Assembly (NCBI GenBank): GCA_016208495.1
Contig: JACQXX010000070.1
Coordinates: 124,001 to 188,000 of the forward strand
Source: Acidobacteriota bacterium
Lineage (GTDB): Bacteria > Acidobacteriota > Blastocatellia > Chloracidobacteriales > Chloracidobacteriaceae
Length of the DNA stretch: 64,000 nt
Reading direction: 5' to 3'
Shown here: positions 33,339 to 41,349 of the stretch, in pieces
Layout: every line of letters begins with the position of its first letter
How positions within the stretch are numbered: position 1 is the first letter of the stretch
The notes under the pieces: generated by a model
Told to the model about the DNA's origin: nothing
Databases searched by the model: none
The model's input: only the letters and a program-made list of their open reading frames with translations
Program-made: the position numbers and the translations under genes

Positions 33339-34730
33339 TCAGCCCAGCGCCTTCAGTCGGTTCAGAAGTTCTTCCTTTTCATCCCGATAGAACATGTTGA
33401 AGGTATCAAACGGGATGATCCGTCCATCCGGGTGGACAATGTGAACGCAGCTTTTTTTGACGGATCGCACGTCGAAGTTAAATGGATCCAAAAATTGCAT
33501 AATCAAAATCCGGAAGACATTTTCATAGCCAATCGAATCGGGCACCTGAACCAGCGGCAGACAACACAGGAGTTGTTTGAGTGACAGCGCGGAGGATTGG
33601 GGTGAATGCGAGGTCGAAAAGAGCTTGAAGACGTGGTCTTTGATCGCGGGATCCTGTTCATACACGATGGTATTGCTGCCGTGCTGGAGCAACACGTTTG
33701 GGTCAATCAGGCTGGTCAGCGGGACCGCCTGGCCATTGACTTTCAAGGCGTAAGCCATCGCCAGACAGTCAGGATGACATGGCACCGGGATCATATCTGC
33801 CGGAGAGAGCCACGAGCATTGTTTGAGAATTTGCTGGCGGACTTCGCCAAGTGTCAACCGGTCTCGGGCTGGATCAAAGTTTTCCACCCGCCCCGCATTC
33901 TGAATCGGCTGAAACGTCACGCCGCGAACGCAGGGCTGTTGCAGCGCAAACTCAACGATCTCACCGATTTCGCTGTCATTTAACCCTTTTTTCAGCGTCA
34001 CCACCAGCGTGGTTGACAGGTTGTACCGGTTAAGTCGTTCGAGTGCCCGCCGGTGGACTTCGCGTAAATCGAGGCCGCGCAGTTCCTTGATTGGCTCGGC
34101 TCGAAGCGAGTCAAACTGCAGGTAAATTTCAAAATCAGGCAGGTATTCGCTCAGGCGTTTGACGAATTCTTCATCTTGAGCAATCCGAATCCCGTTGGTA
34201 TTGACCATTATATGTTTGATCGGACGGCGTTTGGCCGCATCAAGAATGGCAAAAAATTCAGGATGAATCGTCGGCTCTCCACCACTAATCTGGACAATAT
34301 CGGGCTCGCCTTCATTACAGACGACACAATCGAGCAAAAACTCAACCTGTTCGAGTGAGCGCCACGTCTGGCGATGCGGCCCCGATTCGGCATAACAAAT
34401 TGGACATTGCAAATTGCACTGGTCGGTAATTTCAACCAGCGTCAGGCAACTGTGCTGTTCGTGGTCGGGGCATAGACCGCAATCGTAGGGGCATCCGTAC
34501 CTGATCGGGGTATTGAATTTAAGCGGCATCTGGCCTGGTTTCAGGTAGTTGCGCGCGAGTTTGTAGTATTCGACATCCGTCGAAATCAGCACCCGCTGGT
34601 GTTTGTGCTCCGGGCAGTATTTGTGCAGAAACACCTGGTCATCCTGAAAAATGACTTTGGCTTCGACCTTGCGGAAACAGGTCGCGCAGATGCTGTTGGT
34701 CAACTCATAGAAAAGATAAGGTCGGTCCAT
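33339..34730 (-). CDS. Radical SAM protein of the tetraether-lipid-synthase (Tes)-like family
   Basis: 463 residues. The core radical SAM motif is CNLQCPIC (C105, C109, C112), followed by a GGEPT motif. The N-terminus has extra cysteines in the pattern of Tes/MJ0619-type proteins: C15/C18, C39 in YCPEH, and CPYDCGLC...HSC (C80, C84, C87, C95). Archaeal Tes uses such extra sites for additional Fe-S clusters and an iron centre and joins lipid tails carbon to carbon. Bacterial homologues are linked to membrane-spanning lipids, which Acidobacteriota are known to make (iso-diabolic acid). The role here is therefore plausibly lipid-tail coupling; that is inference. The start is preceded by five heptamer repeats and no visible Shine-Dalgarno. 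Confidence 0.82.
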   Translation of the reverse strand: MDRPYLFYELTNSICATCFRKVEAKVIFQDDQVFLHKYCPEHKHQRVLISTDVEYYKLARNYLKPGQMPLKFNTPIRYGCPYDCGLCPDHEQHSCLTLVEITDQCNLQCPICYAESGPHRQTWRSLEQVEFLLDCVVCNEGEPDIVQISGGEPTIHPEFFAILDAAKRRPIKHIMVNTNGIRIAQDEEFVKRLSEYLPDFEIYLQFDSLRAEPIKELRGLDLREVHRRALERLNRYNLSTTLVVTLKKGLNDSEIGEIVEFALQQPCVRGVTFQPIQNAGRVENFDPARDRLTLGEVRQQILKQCSWLSPADMIPVPCHPDCLAMAYALKVNGQAVPLTSLIDPNVLLQHGSNTIVYEQDPAIKDHVFKLFSTSHSPQSSALSLKQLLCCLPLVQVPDSIGYENVFRILIMQFLDPFNFDVRSVKKSCVHIVHPDGRIIPFDTFNMFYRDEKEELLNRLKALG

Positions 34731-34736
34731 AAAATA

Positions 34737-34771
34737 GGGTTCAGGGTTCAGGGTTCAGGGTTCAGGGTTCA
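34737..34771 (-). repeat. Heptamer tandem repeat directly before the radical SAM start
   Basis: Five copies of CCCTGAA on the coding strand end about 6 bases before the ATG at 34730. Same unit as at 5079-5111, 47124-47147 and 56243-56309. Confidence 0.92.
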
Positions 34772-34940
34772 GGGAAATCCAATTTTTTCAAGAATGACAG
34801 GCATGGTTGAGTAGAGCTTACTGATTGAACACCCGCATGTAACTTCAGGTTCAGGCATTGTTCATTTTCCATTCAGGATTTGGAAACAGCGTTGTGACTA
34901 ATTCTCAAGTGTAACCAACCATTACCTGAGAGGAATTGCC

Positions 34941-36902
34941 ATGAAACTGTTTTCAAAATCTGAACCTGCTGAAAATACAACATTTGAAGAAATCCTGTCG
35001 CGCCGCATCGAGCGCCGTTCATTCCTGAAAGGGGCGCTTTCCGCAGCCCCATTGCTGGTGGCTGGAACATCGTTGATTGATTCGACCGATGCCAGTGCTC
35101 AGGAACTTCCACTCGACGATGAGGACCTGACGCTGGGAACGGCTGAAAATCGAGCGGCAACCCTGGCCGATAAACTCGAATTCCTCCCCATTCGTCTCAA
35201 TACTGAAGATCGCATCACGGTCGCCAATGGATATGCGGCCTCGGTTTTGCTCAAATGGGGAGATCCGCTGACGAGCAATGCCCCGGCGTTCAGTTTGATT
35301 CGCCAAACCCCAGCCGCCCAGGCTGAGCAATTTGGCTTTAACTGTGATTATGTCGGCTATTTCCCCTTGCCGAACTTTGCCGCCAAAAGCTCAACCACTG
35401 GACTGCTGGTGGTCAACCACGAATACACTGACCCGCTTAATATGTTTTTGGGCTATCAGGCGGGAAACCCTACCAAAGATCAGGTGGATATCGAACTCGC
35501 TGCCCACGGGGCGTCAGTGGTTGAAATCGAGCGGACGTCAAACGGGTGGCGCTATAAAGTCGGTTCTGCCTTCAATCGCCGCATCACCGGTCAAACCGAA
35601 ATCCTGTTTACTGGACCTGCGGCTGGAAATGAATTGCTGAAAACTTCGGAAGACCCAACTGGAACACGTGTGCTTGGAATGCTCAACAACTGCGCTGCCG
35701 GAAAGACGCCGTGGGGCACGGTACTCACCTGCGAAGAAAACTTCAACCAGTATTTTGCCAACAACGGTAAGCTCACGGATGCAGACCCACGCAAACGAGT
35801 TCACAGCCGGTATGGGCTGACCAGCGCGGCGAGCGAACGGGCCTGGGAAAAGTTTTACAACCGGTTTGACATTGAAAAAGAACCAAACGAACCGTTCCGC
35901 TTTGGCTGGGTGGTTGAGTTTGACCCCTATGATCCGACGTTTGTGCCGCGCAAACGCACTGCCCTGGGGCGGTTCAAACACGAAGCCGCGACAACTGTGG
36001 TCGCCAAAGATGGCCGGGTTGTGGTCTACACGGGGGATGACGAGCGGTTTGACTATATGTACAAATTCGTCACCAAAAACAAAGTCAATCTGCAAAATCG
36101 GGCTGCGAATTTCAACTTGCTGGATGAAGGCACCCTCTATGTTGCCAGATTGAGCGACAATGGCACTGGAACCTGGATTCCATTGATTGGCGGCCAGGGC
36201 CCACTGGCTGGCTGGACGCAAGCCGACGTCTGTATCAACACCCGTGGAGCGGCTGACCTGGTTGGCGCCACCAAAATGGATCGTCCTGAAGACATTGAAG
36301 TCAACCCGGTCTCCGGTAAAGTATATTGTGTAATGACCAATAATACCCGCCGGGGAACTGACAACAACCCGACCACCGATGCGGCTAACCCACGCGCAGC
36401 TAACAAACATGGTCATATCATCGAACTAACCGAAGCCGGTGACGATCATGCCGCAACTGCTTTTGAATGGGATATTTTTATGCTCTGTGGTGACCCACAA
36501 GTTGCTGCTGACGGTGTGTATTACGCCGGATTCAGTCTGGCGGGAATGAGTCCGATTTCAACGCCGGACAACATCACGTTTGATAAGCGTGGGAATTTGT
36601 GGATTTCAACCGACGGCATGCCGTCAACCCTCAAAGTTCACGATACCATTTATGCTGTGCCCACCGCCGGCCCCAATCGTGGGAAGCTCAAACCATTTTT
36701 GAGTGCTCCGATTGGCGCCGAGATTTGCGGCCCGGAAATGACTCCGGCCAATGACACGTTTTTCTGTGCGATTCAGCATCCAGGTGAAGGCGGCACGGTT
36801 GAAAAACCAACCAGCACCTGGCCGGATGGCACCACACCAGCTCGTCCGAGCGTGATTGCCGTGGTCAAAACATCAGACGGTTCAAAAATCATCGGGCGGT
36901 AA
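34941..36902 (+). CDS. phoX: PhoX-family alkaline phosphatase (DUF839), Tat-exported
   Basis: 653 residues, usual PhoX length. The N-terminus has a twin-arginine signal, RRSFLKG (R25, R26), with a following Ala-rich hydrophobic stretch. The body is a large beta-propeller with family motifs such as NNCAAGKTPWGTVLTCEENFNQYF, GRFKHEAATTV, YTGDDERFDYMYKFV and DRPEDIEVNPVSGKVYC. PhoX enzymes are Ca/Fe-dependent phosphomonoesterases (and some diesterases) that release phosphate outside the cytoplasm. I see no obvious Pho box upstream. The start has GAGAGGAATTGCC upstream, a good ribosome-binding site. It is divergent from the radical SAM gene. Confidence 0.93.
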   Translation: MKLFSKSEPAENTTFEEILSRRIERRSFLKGALSAAPLLVAGTSLIDSTDASAQELPLDDEDLTLGTAENRAATLADKLEFLPIRLNTEDRITVANGYAASVLLKWGDPLTSNAPAFSLIRQTPAAQAEQFGFNCDYVGYFPLPNFAAKSSTTGLLVVNHEYTDPLNMFLGYQAGNPTKDQVDIELAAHGASVVEIERTSNGWRYKVGSAFNRRITGQTEILFTGPAAGNELLKTSEDPTGTRVLGMLNNCAAGKTPWGTVLTCEENFNQYFANNGKLTDADPRKRVHSRYGLTSAASERAWEKFYNRFDIEKEPNEPFRFGWVVEFDPYDPTFVPRKRTALGRFKHEAATTVVAKDGRVVVYTGDDERFDYMYKFVTKNKVNLQNRAANFNLLDEGTLYVARLSDNGTGTWIPLIGGQGPLAGWTQADVCINTRGAADLVGATKMDRPEDIEVNPVSGKVYCVMTNNTRRGTDNNPTTDAANPRAANKHGHIIELTEAGDDHAATAFEWDIFMLCGDPQVAADGVYYAGFSLAGMSPISTPDNITFDKRGNLWISTDGMPSTLKVHDTIYAVPTAGPNRGKLKPFLSAPIGAEICGPEMTPANDTFFCAIQHPGEGGTVEKPTSTWPDGTTPARPSVIAVVKTSDGSKIIGR

Positions 36903-37013
36903 AAAAACAGGGCTGAAGAAGATGGACTGAGGGTTAAAGAAATCGGGTTTCATTCGACCTGACTTCTTTAGCCCTCAGTTCGCATTGGTGGCATAGTCTT
37001 CAAAGTGTTGATT

Positions 37014-37229
37014 TTACTTTGTTTCATTTTCGTCAGGGATAAAAATGAGGTTGAGAAGGTAACACATACAAATCACAATCCCTAAAACTGAAAGACTTCC
37101 AATCCAACCCAATTCAATCTTGAACTGCTTTAAAACAAATACAGTTATCTGCCAGAGAAAGAGCGAAATCACATAGAGAATTGCTTCTCGTTCATACTTT
37201 TCTTTCCAATCTAATCCCATAAAATCCAT
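37014..37229 (-). CDS. Small two-helix membrane protein
   Basis: About 68-71 residues (ATG at 37229 or 37220). Two hydrophobic helices (AILYVISLFLWQITVFVL and IGSLSVLGIVICMCYLLNLIFI) are followed by a charged tail, PDENETK. It lies 14 bases downstream of the Lgt-like gene on the same strand and may be co-transcribed. The gene is AT-richer than its neighbours. No family recognised. Confidence 0.55.
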   Translation of the reverse strand: MDFMGLDWKEKYEREAILYVISLFLWQITVFVLKQFKIELGWIGSLSVLGIVICMCYLLNLIFIPDENETK

Positions 37230-37243
37230 TCAATCTTGAGAGG

Positions 37244-38023
37244 TTAAATTTCAGCTTGATTGGCTGGGGGAGTTGTCTGTTGAAGCCCAAATTTGAGTGT
37301 GAACCAGCAAAACACTGCCGCACCAAGCGCCGCCCACTGAATCGCGCTCAACCCAAAATATGGATAAGGTCGTGGCTTGATAAACTCAATTCCAAATCGA
37401 AATGCAAAGTAGCCGAACATAAATAGCCGGAACAAATACCCGTTAAAGTGTGGTTTCTGGGTATGCCAGCGGAGGAACATCCCAAACAGGATCAGAAAGA
37501 GTATTTCATAGATTTGCGTCGGGTGACGCGGCAGGTGGTCTTCGAATCCAAAATCAACGCCCCAGGGAAGGGTCGTGGGCACACCATACGTCACATCATC
37601 TTTTCCAGTCAGAAAACATCCAACCCGACCGATGCAGGTTCCGACAATCATCGGAAAGACATAGACATCACCTGTCGAATAGGTAACACCAACCAGCTTT
37701 TTCGCCAGTTCGACCCCCATCCAGCCTCCGATAAACCCGCCGACAATCGTTTTTCCCTCCAGCCAGACCATGGGGTTGGTTCGCGTGTGTTCGAGGTAGT
37801 AGGGCAAAGCTTCGAGCCAGTTCAAGATTTTAGCCCCAAACAGTGCGCCGAAAATACACCCGACTAAAATCACCATGATTTGTTCAAGTGGCACAAACGC
37901 GGTCTGGTTGCCCTTGCGCAAATGCCGGTACAGATGAAAGCCAACTGAATAGGCAATCAATTCAAAAAACAAATGTGGGTGAATCGTGAGTCCAAACAGG
38001 TGGATGTAAACCGGAAATGTCAT
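37244..38023 (-). CDS. Prolipoprotein diacylglyceryl transferase-like protein (Lgt family, catalytic residues not conserved)
   Basis: 259 residues with seven predicted transmembrane helices in Lgt order. Family landmarks are KTIVGGFIGGWMG (91-103), GRVGCFLTGKDD (132-143) and RHPTQIYE (166-173). True Lgt has HGG in the first block and GRxGNFxxGE in the second; here the histidine is Val94, the asparagine is Cys136 and the glutamate is Lys141. Lgt transfers diacylglycerol from phosphatidylglycerol to the lipobox cysteine, and the missing residues are essential in E. coli, so this is probably a paralogue with another membrane role. AAACCCTAAACCC repeats precede the start, with no clear Shine-Dalgarno. 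Confidence 0.8.
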   Translation of the reverse strand: MTFPVYIHLFGLTIHPHLFFELIAYSVGFHLYRHLRKGNQTAFVPLEQIMVILVGCIFGALFGAKILNWLEALPYYLEHTRTNPMVWLEGKTIVGGFIGGWMGVELAKKLVGVTYSTGDVYVFPMIVGTCIGRVGCFLTGKDDVTYGVPTTLPWGVDFGFEDHLPRHPTQIYEILFLILFGMFLRWHTQKPHFNGYLFRLFMFGYFAFRFGIEFIKPRPYPYFGLSAIQWAALGAAVFCWFTLKFGLQQTTPPANQAEI

Positions 38024-38191
38024 TGGTTCCAGGGTTTAGGGTTTAAAAGACAAAAAGGACGAAAGAGATATAAAATTGAAATCCCGGAATCCTCGGGGTA
38101 CCTCGAAGAGATTGGAATTTCAAAGCTGAGTCGGTAGTATAGCGCGAACTGTTATTTCCCCAACCCCAGGCAATCAAAGGAACATTTTGCT

Positions 38192-38713
38192 ATGTACTGC
38201 CCTCAATGCGGTTCGCAAAACAATGAACAGGTCAAATTCTGCCGGACGTGCGGTACGAATCTGGGTCAGATCTCACAGGCCATCACCGGTCAGAGAACAA
38301 AGAAAAAGAAAAAATCCGTTCCGCTCTCTGAAGTTGACCAAAAGCGAATGACAGCCAGTTTTGGTCAGCTTTTTTTAGGCGTCGGTTTTTTTCTGCTGGC
38401 CATCATGATGTATTTCTCTCGCCAAACCTGGGGCTTGTGGTTGCTGATTCCAGCTTTTGGCATCTTTGGAAAAGGGGCCGGCACGCTACTCACCATCGCC
38501 ATAGCATATGGAGAAGCTGAGTCCGCTGATGAAGATGAAGCCGAATCAACGGCTGCCGTCACTGCTGAAACCCCAGCCCGCCGAACGGCTGAACTCCCGC
38601 CTCCGGCCTATGATACCAACCATTTTATGAATAACCCCCCATCAAGCGTGACGGAATCTCCCACTCAGACCTTTGAAGACAAGGTCCGAATTCAAAAACA
38701 GGAAAGACAATAA
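38192..38713 (+). CDS. Zinc-ribbon membrane protein, unknown function
   Basis: 173 residues. An N-terminal zinc ribbon (CPQC ... CRTC, cysteines 3, 6, 17, 20) is followed by a basic linker with KKKKK, two transmembrane helices (about 55-75 and 78-105) and an acidic Ala/Glu/Pro tail. AAGGA lies 9 bases upstream of the ATG. This architecture is common in bacterial small membrane proteins of unknown function and echoes the partial protein at the left edge of the window. After the stop come GGGCTGAAGA repeats. Confidence 0.75.
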   Translation: MYCPQCGSQNNEQVKFCRTCGTNLGQISQAITGQRTKKKKKSVPLSEVDQKRMTASFGQLFLGVGFFLLAIMMYFSRQTWGLWLLIPAFGIFGKGAGTLLTIAIAYGEAESADEDEAESTAAVTAETPARRTAELPPPAYDTNHFMNNPPSSVTESPTQTFEDKVRIQKQERQ

Positions 38714-38795
38714 AGCCGGGCTGAAGAAAACGGGCTGAAGATTTCAAACGTGTTTCTTGAAAGGTATTTGTTCCGAAAGGCCAGTCATCAGAGAC

Positions 38796-39842
38796 TCAGT
38801 GAGAATCTTCTTTTTTCAGAGGAACCACTGCATCAAGTTCCTGAATAAATATGATTAAGTCTCTCGATGTCAATGCTTTGTGCTGCAGCTCAACCAGGTG
38901 TGATTCGTTCAAAATTCCCTGGATGCGCTCTTTTAAAGAAGTCGAAATTTGCCCGAATCGAGTCTCCAGAGTAATCAATAGCATTTTGATGATGCCTTCG
39001 AGTTTGCCTTCGAGTTTGCCTTCGAGTTTGCCTTCGAGTTTGCCTTCGAGTTTGCCTTCGAGTTTGCCTTTGGCCAAAGCCATTCGCTCAATACTGGTTA
39101 CATATGGCATATGATTTTCATCCTCGTAAGTTTGTAATTCATCCTGGAACCTTCGCTCCAGTTCAGGTGGAAGCTCCATAAACCAATCAATTAGACGAAA
39201 GAGTTTTCGGATATCGGCGGCTTCAAATCCACGTTCGTACAGCGAACGGACGATGCGAAATTTCCATTCGCCACGTGTTTGCGGTTCATTTTTGGTTTCC
39301 ATCGTCTTGATGTGAGCCAAAACAATTGGAGCAAATCGATTTTGGCTTGCTTCAAGCGCTTCAACCGACAAATCCATCAGCTTGACGGTGGGAAATCGGA
39401 CCGACATGTCATATCCCCACCGTGACCAGCCGAAAGAATTTGGTCGCCAGTCTTTGGTTTGATCACCCAAGACAACCAGACTCACCACTTGTTTTCCATA
39501 TTCATCATAGATGCGCGCCCCATATCGAAAGAGACGCTCTGGGAACTTACTTTCCCGCCAGCCCTGGACTTCTGTATGGACCAAAACCCATTCGGTTCCA
39601 CCATCGAGTGTCCGAACTTCCTTGAGTTTATCAGCCAGTTGTCGCCCGAACTTTGCCGTCGCCGTGATTTTCTGAAATTCCTTGTCGCGCGATTGGGGTG
39701 GCACACTCCAATCAATGGCATCATGGACAATCGGAAACAACAACTCCAGGAAGTCTTTGAAATATTCGTCCAAAGCTTCTTTCCATGGGCTGTCGTAATC
39801 ATCACGCTCAGTCGGTTCCGTGAAATCGGAATCATCCACCAT
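38796..39842 (-). CDS. Rpn/PD-(D/E)XK nuclease family (transposase-like) protein with KLEG minisatellite
   Basis: About 348 residues from the ATG at 39842, preceded by GAGAGGA. It resembles the Rpn/PD-(D/E)XK nuclease-family transposase group: the N-terminal domain has TEWVLVHTEVQGW (about 85-97), where the acidic and glutamine positions fit ExK-type cores, then FRYGARIYDEYGKQVVSLVVLGD. Near residues 265-290 a KLEG tetrapeptide is repeated about six times, encoded by an exact 12-bp tandem (38995-39066), as often seen in this family. Rpn proteins promote recombination or act in phage defence in some bacteria; the role here is unknown. It lies downstream of the kmo gene's stop-side... spacer on the minus strand, with no transposon ends visible. 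Confidence 0.75.
   Translation of the reverse strand: MVDDSDFTEPTERDDYDSPWKEALDEYFKDFLELLFPIVHDAIDWSVPPQSRDKEFQKITATAKFGRQLADKLKEVRTLDGGTEWVLVHTEVQGWRESKFPERLFRYGARIYDEYGKQVVSLVVLGDQTKDWRPNSFGWSRWGYDMSVRFPTVKLMDLSVEALEASQNRFAPIVLAHIKTMETKNEPQTRGEWKFRIVRSLYERGFEAADIRKLFRLIDWFMELPPELERRFQDELQTYEDENHMPYVTSIERMALAKGKLEGKLEGKLEGKLEGKLEGKLEGIIKMLLITLETRFGQISTSLKERIQGILNESHLVELQHKALTSRDLIIFIQELDAVVPLKKEDSH
38995..39066 (-). repeat. Six exact 12-bp tandem repeats inside the Rpn-like gene
   Basis: The unit CCTTCGAGTTTG is repeated six times without mismatch on the plus strand, encoding repeated GKLE/KLEG on the minus strand. Copy number can change by slippage in steps of four residues without breaking the frame. 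Confidence 0.97.
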
Positions 39843-39927
39843 CTTCGTTCCTCTCAAAATGATTGTTGTTACCCCTGATGGTCTTCAGCCCGTTTTCTTC
39901 AGCCCCAAGCCCTAAGCCCTGCTTTTT

Positions 39928-41262
39928 TCAGCCCAGGTTCCCCAAAACCCACCAACCGGCGAGCAAAAGTGGCAGCAAGAGTATTCCAATCCCCGCCATC
40001 AACAAAATTCGATCCTGTTTTTGGGCCCGTTCCACCGCATCGGCATAGGGAATCAAGGTGAAGGAAACCATGGTGTAGAGCGGGAGGTACACGCCCGGCA
40101 ACAAGGTGGCCAGGAAGTTGTCGAGTTTCTTTTTCATCAAAAACCAGGGAGAAGCCACCTTGTCCCGCATTTCCAGATAGTTGGCAATCGCCAGTTCTGA
40201 GAGGACATCGGTGTTTCGTTTACGCCGTGACTGATAGGCTTCAAAAACGGCGGGCCAGTCTTCGCCGTGCATATCCATACAGGCATTCAACACTGAGCAA
40301 TCTTCAAACGAGGCGTTCATCCCTTGACCGTAAAATGGAACCACCGCGTGGGCCGCGTCCCCGGCCAGCACAAAGCGTCCCCGGTAATGCCACGGGGCAC
40401 ACCGAACCGTGACCATGGCACCCGTCGGGTTGTGGAAAAAGTCTTCGACCAGTGTCGGCATCAGTGGCACGGCATCCGGGAAATGGAGCGTGAAAAAGCG
40501 CCGCACGTCCTCTGGGGTTTTCAGCGATTCAAAGCTCATTGGCCCCTGGTGTGGAAAAAAGAGCGTGCAGGTAAATGTTCCATCCAGGTTTGGCAGCGCA
40601 ATCATCATGAAATCGTGGCGCGGCCAGATGTGAAGTGCATTTTTATCAAGGGCATGAGCTCCATCGGGAAGTGCCGGGATGGTGAGTTCTTTGTAGCCGT
40701 GACTCAAAAACTGCTGGCTATAGTCAAAGCGCTCGGTCCGAACCTGCATGGTATCGCGAATGGCCGAATAGGCGCCATCCGTGCCGACAACCATTTCGGC
40801 TGAAACGGTTTTAACTTCTTTGGTGAGCTGGTCTTCGAGTGTGATGGTCGTGCGATTGAGATCGGCCCCGACGCATCTATGGTTAAAGAATACCTCGACG
40901 TTTGGGTAAGTTTCCGCCAAATTGATCAGGGCAACATTGAGTGCATTGCGTGAAATCGAATAGATCACTTCCTGGTCGTTTTTCCCATAGGGCTGGAAAG
41001 TCAGTTGACCCGTCGGGGAATGAATCATTCGTCCCCGCATCGGAATCGCCAGCTCCATCAACTTGTCACCAATGCCCACTTCCTGCAAAGCATTGATTCC
41101 ACGTCGGGAAAGCGCGAGATTGATTGACCGTCCTCGGGGGACGGGGCGATCTCGCATATCGTCGTTGCGTTCAAAAAGCGTCACTTTATAGCCGCGTTGA
41201 GCCAGATAAACCGCCATCAGGCACCCGGCTAACCCCGAACCAACCACAGTAAAAGAAGGCAT
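39928..41262 (-). CDS. kmo: Kynurenine 3-monooxygenase
   Basis: 444 residues, the usual length. The N-terminal FAD fold has VVGSGLAGCLMAVYLAQRG (GxGxxG at residues 8-13) and ends in ER. The substrate-side motif is RGRSINLALSRRG, and the second FAD motif is VLAGDAAHAVVPFYGQGMNA. The C-terminus has a hydrophobic helix (about 415-440), matching the membrane-associating tail of KMO. It hydroxylates L-kynurenine to 3-hydroxykynurenine with NADPH and O2. AGGAG lies upstream of the ATG. Substrate from TDO (18.2 kb) and product to kynureninase (48.6 kb) link it to those genes. It is divergent from the kinase gene. Confidence 0.95.
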   Translation of the reverse strand: MPSFTVVGSGLAGCLMAVYLAQRGYKVTLFERNDDMRDRPVPRGRSINLALSRRGINALQEVGIGDKLMELAIPMRGRMIHSPTGQLTFQPYGKNDQEVIYSISRNALNVALINLAETYPNVEVFFNHRCVGADLNRTTITLEDQLTKEVKTVSAEMVVGTDGAYSAIRDTMQVRTERFDYSQQFLSHGYKELTIPALPDGAHALDKNALHIWPRHDFMMIALPNLDGTFTCTLFFPHQGPMSFESLKTPEDVRRFFTLHFPDAVPLMPTLVEDFFHNPTGAMVTVRCAPWHYRGRFVLAGDAAHAVVPFYGQGMNASFEDCSVLNACMDMHGEDWPAVFEAYQSRRKRNTDVLSELAIANYLEMRDKVASPWFLMKKKLDNFLATLLPGVYLPLYTMVSFTLIPYADAVERAQKQDRILLMAGIGILLLPLLLAGWWVLGNLG

Positions 41263-41349
41263 GGAAAAAAACTCCTGTTTGACAGTCGAAGTGAAGCGAA
41301 AGAATATAGCATACCCTACTTAATTTCGGTTTCGGAGCGCCCCAGCACA

